This document shows positions 12,801-24,800 of a stretch of DNA of 64,000 nt, piece by piece. This DNA comes from Anadara kagoshimensis. Lineage: Eukaryota > Mollusca > Bivalvia > Arcoida > Arcidae. The translations under genes and the position numbers were made by a program. Each line of letters opens with the position of its first letter. Position 1 is the stretch's first letter. The notes beneath the pieces are model-generated. The model was not told where the DNA came from, did not search any database, and saw nothing but the letters and a program-made list of their open reading frames with translations. Where the stretch lies: positions 35,595,770 to 35,659,769 of the forward strand of contig CM037862.1 in assembly GCA_021292105.1 (NCBI GenBank). The letters run 5' to 3'.

Positions 12801-15800
12801 AATTACAGGTTTAAGACCAGTCAAATCTAGTGTTCCTGATATCAAGCTTGGTATCAGGTATGACATGTGGAACTTTGTTACTCTTGGTCTAAAGGATGTA
12901 ATATTGATACCATGAGTTCCATAATAACAGGTTTACATTGTTTAAGACCAGTTGAAACTACTGTTCTTGAAGCTTGGTATCCGGTATGACATGTGGAACT
13001 CTGTTACTCTTGGTCTAACGGATGTAATATTGATACTATAAGATGTAATATTGAATACCATGAGTTCCATCATTACAAGTTTAAGACCAGTCAAATTCAT
13101 TGTTCCTGAAGCTTGGTATCAGATATGACACGTGGAACTCTGAGTTACCCTTGGTCTAACAGTTTTTGGCAACAGTTCCATAGGTCATGCCTGATACCTT
13201 GGAACAGTAGATTTTTCTGTGCCCAATACACCCATGAAATAACTAGTATACAGTTTTGTATAAAAAAAATTATTGTTTAAATACAGGTACCCCATGAAAA
13301 CAGAACTGCTGTAGAAAAAGCCATGACAGAATTAGACAAGTTAATCTTTAACAAGTTTTTCATCACTTCAGTTATTTTTACCTTGGACAAGGAAAGGAAA
13401 TGTACAATGAAAGACAAGTGAGTAAATTTATATACAGTCAAACTTGTCTTAAAGGTCACCTCTATATAAGGGCCACCTGCTTATTAAGGCCAGTGGAATT
13501 GTATCCCAATTGTTCTCTATTCATGTTATTTAAACCTGTATTTAAAGGCAACCTGCCTATAAAGATGACTTTTAATGGTCCCCTTGAGTGGCCTTTATAG
13601 ACAGGATTGACTGTACGTGTATTTTTTATCAAGCCTGTAGCTATTAAATTAATAGTGGTGATAGGTAAGAGAGATAAAGTTCTCTTGGGAAACTGAATGG
13701 TTTCCATGAACCTTTTTGCAAATAAATACCTGGTAGTAAAATGTATTTCCGAAAAAAGTGTTTGCAGCGTTTATTTCAATGCTTCTGATTTAGAATTTTA
13801 AAATTCATTATTTACCTGTGGTTTTTGTCGAATAATACATAGGCAGGAGGCCATGTTGAATATTTCTGTTTCTTCGGACGAGACGTGAAAAACAACTGTA
13901 TCATGTCAAGATAGGTGTGGAGTAGGGTGACATGATGCAGGTTTATTTAATATACATTACATTTGTAGTGGTCTGGGTAGCTCAGTTTTGTAGAGCACTA
14001 GCCTATAGAGTAGGAGGTCCAAGGTTTGATCCCCGATCTAGCTGACCCTGCATTTTTCTCCTTCCTGTTATACTTTGTACATTGATTTATATTTGTTTTT
14101 CAGGGCACAATTTGCTTCCATGTTGAGTGTGTTGTTTCTCTCTAAAATGGATTACTTTTTGGAGTAAGTAAACATAACCGAACAGTCTGCCATAACAACC
14201 TCATATATAAAATGGCAACCTCATATATAAACAGATAAATAACACAAAACTGCTAATGCTGAGGTGGGATGGGGTGGAGTGGGGTGAAGACTGATTAATT
14301 TTGTAATGTGCTACCTCTAACCACCCTAGATAATTAAAAACTAGTGGGCTCTAAATTTTAAATTTTATTTTTTTGTATTTACTTTTGTTATATTCTTGAA
14401 TAACTCATTATTCAGTTATCACTTAAAATTTGGTTTTAGTTTATATTCAGTGGATCTTTGCAAAGAACTTTACCCTACATGTAGCTGAAAAAAAATTAAA
14501 AACTGTCTAAACTGATTTAATATTTTGGAAATTCACCACCGATATTGCCTGTCAATTGGCCTGTGTAAACAGATTACCGGTACTTGTTTAATACAAACCG
14601 ATAATAAAGTGAACCAACACCCTGTTATTCAATCGTGTTGTTAGAGTCCATTGTTGGATCCTAATTGGATTCAATAGAGTCTTTCTATGTAAATAATAAA
14701 TTATAAATAATATGAAAGAACTCAACAATAAACAGACTGCAAGTGGAGGTTTTATTTGGTGAAGTCCCAGCGTCATCAGGATAGTTACAAATAAAATTCA
14801 GAGAGCTAAAGTACAAAAGTCAGTTAACTTAATGTCATGTGACTTCTATTGTTCTATGTGTTGGTTGACAATTGTTTCATGTGACGGTTGATCATTAAAA
14901 TTATACACTTCATTCTTTGTGTTATTATTATTATTGTTTCAAATCTAGTTCAAAATATTATAGACACTATAAATAAAAATATTACGATTTTGTAAGCAGA
15001 CAGGTAATTCATCCTGACAATATGTTTCGTCTAAAGTATTAATAATGTTATTTTCAAATTGATTTATTGTTTAATACAAACACAATTTGCTATTCAAATG
15101 GTGCTCTGTATAGTCGGTCAGATTCTATTAAACATTCTATTTTTACTTGTTTCAGGGTCATTAAGCTGTTATTATCTTCATTAATAGATAACACACAAAA
15201 ACGACAACAGAAGACATTGTTTAGAAGGTATGTCCTTGTATTGTTTATTCTTCATTTCTTCACACTTTTCTTCCTTCCGTTTTCCCTTCCTTCAATGGAC
15301 ATTGCATATGATGTAGTGACTTGCCTTATTTTGAAATTAGAGATAAGCAAATATTGAATATTGCCAACTGCAAAATGAACAACTGTTCCTAAATATTTTT
15401 ATGATTGGGCATTAGTCTTTTCACCCCGAAATGTCAAAATTAGACTGGTCACATGATTAGTCATTTAGCAACCATATTGAATTGATTTTATGTATACAAC
15501 ATGCACAGTTATAGGCTGCAGTAAAATTGTGTTATAATGTCACGTGGTAACTATATATTTACTACCGATACCTTGCTTATCAACACATTATTTAAAAAAA
15601 TTGCAATATTTTTGCTTCAAAAAAGTGTTTGACATAATAACCCCTTGATAACTTTGCCACATCGTTTATTGTCACACATTTTTAAGTCCCAAAAACATGT
15701 TATAATGTCACAATTCCTTTAAACAAATAATGGTGCTGAAGTTAGGTTTTTCTTTGATGTATATTGTACTTGTACATGTATTGATTTTTAGCATAGATTT

Positions 15801-18800
15801 TGAATTTTCACTTTTACCACCATTTTATTTTAGAGCCGAGAGCATCAGTACCAGACTTCTTTCTGATTGGCTGTCTTTGGCTATATATTCATACCTAAAG
15901 GTAACATTAGAAACACCTGTGATTGGTCAATTTCAGTAGTACATATAATGATATTCAATGAAAAATTTCACAAAAAAGTCTATATATAGATGGCAGACCA
16001 GTCAAAGACTAGATAGAAATAGAAAGTTGGCTGATCAGTTTCCTGCCAAAATCAGAAAATAGAATAAGGACTTTCTGGAAACTCTGACCATCTGACGACA
16101 TATTTATCCAGCCAATCGAAAGATAGTATGTTCTTGACAAAATTTGGCAATTCACAAAATAAAATGACAGAAGAGCAGCCCATGTGCTTCGTGTCTGTAG
16201 AAACCTTAGAGCTGGAGGCAATGCGGTTAACACAAAGAAATCCACAGATAGTGCAGTTAAAATTTCAAAAGAGAAAGCTGTACTGGTTTTACAGACTAGA
16301 TGAACATCTCCAATAATGCCAAATTTTCATTATGAACTAAACTTTGAATTTAAATGTCATTTTGAAGTTTCATAAAACAATTTCTGTCTTTGATATCAGT
16401 GGATATGGATTATATTTTAGATATAACCAAAATAATATTCACCGAGCCATAAAGTCCGCTGGTTATACAGTTTGCACACTGGTTTTGGGGGTTAAAAATG
16501 ATCAATTAAAAAATATTTCTAAAATAATTTTTGCAAACAAAATCACTTATTTTGATTTTGAATTACAGGATGGTAAGGGTGCCCATCTGTTTATGTTATA
16601 CAAAGCCACACAGACTTTGATGGAGAAATGTCCTATAGACGCTGTGACAGGAGACTCGGAAACTACACTCTCCCAGGAAAAACTTCTTAAAGATACTGTG
16701 GAAACTGAAACACTGGTTTGTATTATAGTACATTGATCCTGTGAAATTACCATTATGATGTCAACAACTATAGGTGTTAGATGCCAGAAATTTGTAGTTT
16801 TTGTAAAGCCAGTGTTCTACTGTTTCGCCTAAAAGGTATTTCCTAGGTGAGATAGTAGCAAGGTGTCTTAACCTGTACATAGTACATACTATACCATGTA
16901 GCTATATTGCTACAGTACAATGTCTACTGTGACACAGGTCACCAGCTTTTATGGTCTGTTTGCAAGGACCCAGTGACTTTCATTTCTAAATTCTAAGTAC
17001 ATTCACTGCTTATATTGCATCTAGCATGTCTAGGTAAGACACATACTGCCCCATTCACTATTCAACATCTTACGTTTTTTTTCACAATCCCCTTGATAAT
17101 TTTCACAATTTTGGAAATTTCAGCTTTAAAAACTACATTTTGAGTTTTCTAAGGGTCCTGACCCCATTTACAAAAGAGTGAGAGAAAGCCCTGGATGTAC
17201 ATGTAATACTGTGAGTTGCATGTTTAGTAGTTTTACATGTTTCTAAACATCCAGTTAAGTTAGATGTTATTTTAAATATGTGATGAACATCTTCAATCAA
17301 ACATTGGTTTACATTATATTCATGCTATACTGTTCTGGTTCAAAAAACCTTTATAAACCTTCTTTCTGATTCCTTTTGTTACAGGAACTGACGGTAGAAC
17401 TAGGAGATACAGGGAAGACATACGACTGTAAAGTCTTAGACTGTGACACCATTCATCAGGCCAAAGCTAAATGTTTATATTATATATACAAAAACAAACC
17501 AGCTTCAGAAATACCACAGGCTGATGATGTTGAACTTGGTGAGATATGCATGATATGGTTGTTGCTTTGTTTTTGTTTTTTTTTTTTTCACAAATGTGTC
17601 GGGGAAATTGAAGAACAACATATAGTGGTTGATTGATTGTTTTGATGAGGTTTTACGTCCTAGTCAAGAATATTTCACATATATCGAGGTGTCACCAGCT
17701 ATAGGTAAAGTGGCAGAAATTTTGGTGTTTGCAGTGTGCTCAAGAAAGGGAGGGTTTTTAATATGTTATGCCTGCTGTGACATTGTTACAGTTGAGTTGG
17801 GATTTTGGTTAAATTTCTGGATAGTCCCAGGTATCTCATCTGAGGCAGATCAAAACACTTTTTTTCCAATATTTATTTATTTTCTGTTATAAATTTCAAC
17901 ATTTCCATCTCATTCCTTTATTAATCCATATTTAAAACCAAACTACAAAATACAAACATGAAGAAAACCTTACTTTTTGGAAACGAGTCTATTTGAATAA
18001 ATATAATGATGTGTTTACCTTAATCCATAGCAGTGGGCTATACCAATAAAATTAAACCAAATTTTAATTATAAAAGTAAGTCCCATAGTTACCACAAAAA
18101 ATTCAGACATGCATTATACCATTTGCCCCTTAGTACACAAATCGCTAAATTTAGTCACTAGTTACAATGTTTAAACTTGAAATTTGAAAATCAAAATCAA
18201 AATAATTACCAAAAAAAAGTTTATCACTACAAAATTAAATCTTGAAAGTAAACAAAATTGTACTCACAATTTCTAAAAATCACACATCTTTCTACCATGA
18301 CCAATACCCAACTAAAAAAAATCACATTCACACCCCTTATATATGTTTCAAAAATGCCAACTCATCAATTCTAACACACCTATCATACACTTCATGAAAA
18401 CTAGCACATTCACCCCAGTTAAAAGACACCACATCAGCACAAATATTGGACTTGTTTATCACACCTGTGTTAAGGAAAATATATAAAACATGGACTGGAA
18501 ATTTAAAAATGGATTTATGGTAATACATATAATATGGACTGGACACTAAATAATGAATATACAATTTTTGGTTACTGAAAACAAAATAAAAAATATAATT
18601 TACACTGTAACAGACATGGAGCATCAGTTTTTAAGGTCTTCTCTGAAAGACCATGTGACTTTCATAATTCTAAATGCTGAGTGCTTGGCGAAAGAATGCA
18701 GGCATAGATATTTTGAAGTCTAACATAACAAATGATTTCAGTATGGCCTTACTTTTCATTAATACATTGAGGCTCTACTCTTAACTCTTTCTGTCATTAA

Positions 18801-21800
18801 ATTAGTTTTATAATTTCTTTTTCAGAATGGCATGAAGGTAAAGCTGGAAAGTTGATATTATTGGATGTTTCTGGAAACAATGAGAAGGAGAATAGATTTG
18901 TACGCCTGAACACACTTAAAGATTACTGTGTAAAACAGGGAAGTCAGATGGCTTTAGTCGGCAAATATGAGGAAGATGATATATATGGTATGACATAATC
19001 ATGATAATCAAGATTGATTACCCTTGTTCTACTTGATACCCCTCACCCCACCCCACTTCCCCTTCCACCTCAAGATTGACTGCCCTTGTTAATGTTGTTG
19101 TACTTGATATGCACCCATCCTACTCTCCCCACCTCGAGATTGACTACCTTTGTTGTACTTAAAACCCACCCACTCAACTTCCCACCCACCCAAAAGATTA
19201 AATGCCCTTGTTGCACTTGATACCCACCCACTACAGATTGACTACCCTTGTTCTACTTGATTAAACCAACCAACCCCCACCTCCTGACACCATGTTTGTT
19301 TCCTATATGCCTCTAAGTCATGTCACTGTGACCTTTGTGGGTTTTCTTGGACATATACAAGAACAACTAAAGTGGAAAAATGGTGTTTTATGCCCCAGTC
19401 AAGATTCTATCACTTATATTGAAGTGGACAGTTCTGAGATGGTAAAGGAAACTGGATTACCTAGAGAAAACATATATTCTGAGATGGTGTAGGAAACTAT
19501 ATTACCTAGAGAAAATGTATGCTGACGTGGACAATTCTGAGATGGTATGAGGAATCTGAATTACCCAGAGAATTTGTATATTATGTTTATTGGAAGTGGG
19601 CAGTTCTGAGATGGTAGAGGAAATTTGATTACCGAGAGAAAATGGCTGCATTGTTTCCATGATGTTCTTGTTACAACTGCAACAAAAACTGTTTTAGTTT
19701 TTAAACAGATTTTGACATTTTCTATATAATTGGGAAATATTTTCAATTTTTTTTTATTTCTTGCAGTTAATACTGTAAAATCACATGCAAACCATGGTTA
19801 TCTTGTGGATGAACACGAGGTGAAAGTAGAAGTAGATCCTGGTGATATTAATTGGCATCTTGTAAGTAGATATAATTGTACTATATATTGTTAAATATTA
19901 GTCATGGGTAAAAAGAGTTATCTTTCTTTATTTTGTCATGTTATTATGTTTACCATACAAAAACCTATTTCAATATATTGTAAGTTATCTGGTACCAGTT
20001 TCACACAGATGATGTTTTCAAATTGCTTCCCAAATAAAAATAGATTCTCTAAAAATTTCTTTCTATAAAATTTCTGGACTCTGCACACAAAAAATAACTT
20101 TTACAGATATTACTTATACATATGTTACTTGAATCTTTGTGCATATATAGCTAAAAAACAACTCATAAGGCATTTGGTGATGTCATATTTGTTATATGTC
20201 ATTTAATGGTGTCATTTGGTCATGTACATGTCATTTGGTGATGCCAGTATATGCCTAGTGTCATGTAATGAATATATTGGGGTTTTTTTGTGTATTTTCA
20301 GGTCAAACCACTCCAAGAAGATGAAAAAGTCCACAGACCAAAGATAGCAGATGAAGTATATCTGAGTAGACTTGTCAGAACTAAAGTATGTATAAATTAT
20401 TTTTTTCAAGGTCAGGGAATAATTTTATGGAAATTCAATTTTTTCAAGACCAGAGAATTGTCAAGGAATTGAAAAATTAAGGGAAAAGTCCGGGAATTTT
20501 GTATTTGTTTCTCAAGAGTTGTGCCCCTTTGAAATTTTAACCATGCATTTTCCTATCAGGTCTACTGAACAAAAGAGGACAATAAATTATTGACTATTTC
20601 AGAATTTAATTCACATGATACTTCTTAGATATTTTTTGTCCCTATGTAATGTTACTTTGCCATTAGTGTCATCTTTACTCATATTATAACATGTATTAGT
20701 ACATCATATGATAAATTGTAGGAAATTGAATGCCAGGATATGTACATGTACTCTATTTTGTATAATTTCTGTCTGTCCTTAGCAACGAGTACAGTACCAT
20801 TGACAGCAAGGTTCTATTGTTTTTCCAGATGGGTACTATACTTTTTGCATGCGCCACCTTGGGAACAAAAACGCACTTTTGTAAACAAACATGGCGTCAA
20901 GATTCGGCAACGAGGACCCAGACAAATTCATTTCTGATCAGATTGTACATTACACAATTAGAACTGCCTTATGTCTAAATGTCTGTCTGTAAATTTAAAG
21001 GTCATCAATGGTTAGAATGCACTATGCATGCATTAAAGTGTTGTATGATGTAATTAATACATTATTATGTTTTCCTTCAGGGCCAGTGCTACTACAGTAG
21101 TGTCTTGGGGAGTATAGCATGTATAATATTTTCGCCTTCGGCTCGGGCACTATACTCCCCAAGACAATACTATAGTAGCACTGGTCCCTCAGAAAAACAT
21201 AATAATCTATAATAAGGGCAAAATGAAAACAGATATATTGACCTGCTGTGCCTAGCAGTGTTTATGTTTTGAAGTGCAATTGAATGTCGGGTTAAAGTGG
21301 AATTCTGTCGTGGAATGTCAGGGAATTTTTTGATGAAGTCAAGTGTGGGAACAATAATGTACACTATACACTTTTACAGTCAAACCTGTCTATAAAGGCC
21401 ACCACAGTAAAAGTGGCCTTTATTGGCAGGTGGTCCTTATAATACATGTTCAAATAACATGAATAATAAGCAATTGGAATAAAATTTTACGGGTCCTGAA
21501 AAGCAGGTGGCTCTTATATAGAGGTTACCTTATGAAACGTTCAACTGTATGAATTTGTTCTGTTTTATTTTGTAGTTGGCACTAAAGGAGTATATAGATA
21601 ACATATTTAACAATGTCATTGACGCTGAGAATATGGATCCAGCCATCAAATACTTGTTCTCCCTGATGGACAAGTTTGGAAGTGAAAATGATGTTGAAAC
21701 TGACACAATTCAAGTGTGGAAGAGTGACATGTAAGTTATAGAAGATCATTTATCATTTTAAGGTTAATTAATGTAAACGCGGTGCATTTTTTGTGAGTGG

Positions 21801-24800
21801 AAAATTTTGCAGAATCATTGTGTTGGTATTTTGCAAGAGGGTTATTTTCGCAATGTTGTCTATTCTTTTGTTACAAAGCATATGAAATTTGACTTGCCAT
21901 AATTTTCAGGTGGGGGTAATTTCTGCAATATTTTTCACTTTGCAAAACTAGCGAAAATTACCACCACACGTGTGGTATCATAAATAAAGCTGGGGCACAT
22001 GTGTCATATTGCCACTTTACTCTTGTTTCAATACTGCAAACATTAAGTGCATAACATTCATTAAATTTATATTTTATTTTATAGTTATGCCAACAGAATT
22101 TGGGCCACTCTGATAACGAGACCAGAAGTAGTGTTTGACATACAGAAAGCCACGCATGTAGAGCCAAGCTTAGACGTCATCAAACAGGCTCTTATTGATA
22201 GCTTCTCCATGGTGCCACATAAACTAGGAAAGGTACATTTTTCTTATTAGTAATGCTGCTGTACATTAGTGGACCAGGTATTCCAGCTTCTTGAATGTTG
22301 ACTGATTGAATGGGGTTTTAGGATCCAGTCATGAATATTTTACTTATATTCAGACATCACCACCTATAGACAAAGTTGCAGAAATTTTTACTTTTGATTG
22401 CAATCAGGGCAATGTGTATGATGTATGATTCTTCCAAATTTCATTTCAAAATACCGAGTGCTAATGGTAAAAGAAAAGTTACTACCTATTTTCAAGTCTT
22501 CGTCAGACTTGGCCAGGGTTCGAACAACCTCGCATATATGAAGTGAGCACTCCAACAACTGAGTTACCTTAATGTACATGTATTTGACAATTATCCATTT
22601 CCATAGCAGTTTGACTGGACAAATGATATTTATGGAGGCCAAAGGTTAATGACATTCTGAATTAAAATTGGATATTTTTCTATTCTCTGTTTAAACACAA
22701 ATAATGTTGTATTTATTTATTATACCCCCCCCCCCCCTTCCGCTTAAAAAGTGGGGGGTATATAGTGATAGGGGTGTCCCTCCGTGTGTCCGTCCTTCCG
22801 TTACACCTTAGGGTACCTGTCTCTTATCTGCAACTCCTCCTAAACCCTTCAATGGATTTTCATGAAACTTTTACACAATCTTTGTGATATAGTGTAGATG
22901 TGCACCTCCTATTTAAAAATTTGATCCAATGGATTTTTGGGAGCTGGGGTAAATTTTGTGAGCTTGTGACTCACAATTTTTCTAGTTTATTTTATTTTCA
23001 TTTATTGTAGAATTCTCCGACTCAGAAGTTGCTGTTTGCAGCGGAGGTAAAATCAGCACAAGAAAGAGTTCATGCCATGTACAAGTCGCTGGCTAATGAA
23101 GATGTTATCTCAGAAAAAGACATGAGACATATAATGAACAAATTCTCCTCTGTAAGTACACTTTGTTGCTATGGAAACAGCAAAACATATATGATATTAT
23201 GACAAAGATGCTATGGATATCAAAATACTTGAATCTTGCGAACATTGTCGAGTGGTATTGTCACTGTCTTTCAAAGTCAAGTATTTTGGACTCAAACCTC
23301 GGTCGGGACTTAGACATTTTCTGAGATGATTTTATTCCTGCCCATACTGGGCCATTAATGGCTTATTACTAGAGGTCTTTCAGATGAGACTCAAAATGGA
23401 AGTCCCATGTTTTGAGGACATTAAAGACGCCTCTATAGAGTTTCAAAAAGGTGAGACACGTGTAGCCGCTACAGAGGGCCCTTACAAGTGAGACTGAGCA
23501 AGATAAGACAAGACAAAGATATTCACAAATCAGATTTGAAAACTTAATGTGTCTTTGTCGATATTGTCATGATCTCTATCTTTCTTATGTTACTAAAAAA
23601 TGTTTGACCGTCATCACAGACTGTCATCACAATATTGTGATAACTTTCAAACTGGGACTCAAACCTGGGACCTTCCCAGTACTAGTGGGACGCTCTACTG
23701 ATTGAGCTAATCAGCCATCTGTTGAGACCGGTCTGCCACAAAACTAGTGAAGCATGTGATTGATACCTCTTGATATTTGTGCATAACAATTTGGAAAACT
23801 TTGTCTCAAAGTTCCTGACTTTAAAAATCTTTTTTTTTTGTAACAGAGTTTATTTATAATCACAGGTGTAAAAAAGTTGCATTGAAACAAATGCATTTTT
23901 GCCATGTGCATTGTACTACATGTATATGCATTGTACCATCATGTGCATTTTGTATTTTATCACTTCATTTTATCTCTATTTTAGCAACATGGACAGATTG
24001 GTTTTAACAAATATTCAGTATTGTATCAGCTGTTTTTGTTTATAAAGAGTTATATTCATGATGTAAGTATTTAACTTTATAAACATGTACATTAATTAAG
24101 AGTGAAACAGTTTGGTGAATCCCAGTATTTTCATTCGGTTCAATTATCGGTACATAACATTCGGATTTCAGTTCGATCCAGAAGTTGATCCAATTTGTAT
24201 TTTACACTCGCCATAATTTGCCAAACACTTTGGTAGAAGTTCTCTGATTGGTCAATTGCTAACCGAACTGCCAATTAAATTGTGCCAGACATTAAAATAC
24301 TTATCAGTTATCACATCAACATGAAAGCATGGCTTGCTTTTCAAAATATTTAATCCGCCCACAAGTTTCAGGTCGGCAGTATGGAAGCACTTTGGATTTC
24401 CGTCCCACTTACAATACAGCCATAGGTCTTAACGTACGTATATATGTATCAAACCGAAATGAATCATATTGTGACCTATGTACCGAGATACGTATCGTAT
24501 CGTGGAAGTGGTGTATCGTTTCAGCCCTAATGTACATGAACTCTTTTCTCTAGTTGTAATAATCACGTATGTATGGGTTAAAATACATGCTGTAACGTGT
24601 AAAGAGGGAAATTTTTGCATTGGTAAAATTTTCACTTATTTTGGGCTAACAAAATTACCCCGAAAATTTTACCCATGCCAAAATTACTACCATACAGGTT
24701 AATATATCATAATATATAAAATATACACCCACTTATATTAGTTATGGGAAAATTACACCCATGTAAATTGCCAGGTTTTTTTTGGCAGAAATTTTCACCC

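Noticed and set aside
16128..16316. Frame MTEEQPMCFVSVETLELEAM...
   Set aside because: Looks mildly coding, but both strands are open here, there are no splice signals, and it does not fit between plexin exons 10 and 11, which join directly.
23645..23730. Possible tRNA-Thr-like gene on the minus strand
   Set aside because: The anticodon stem pairs, but the T-stem and acceptor stem do not; best seen as a SINE head or pseudogene.
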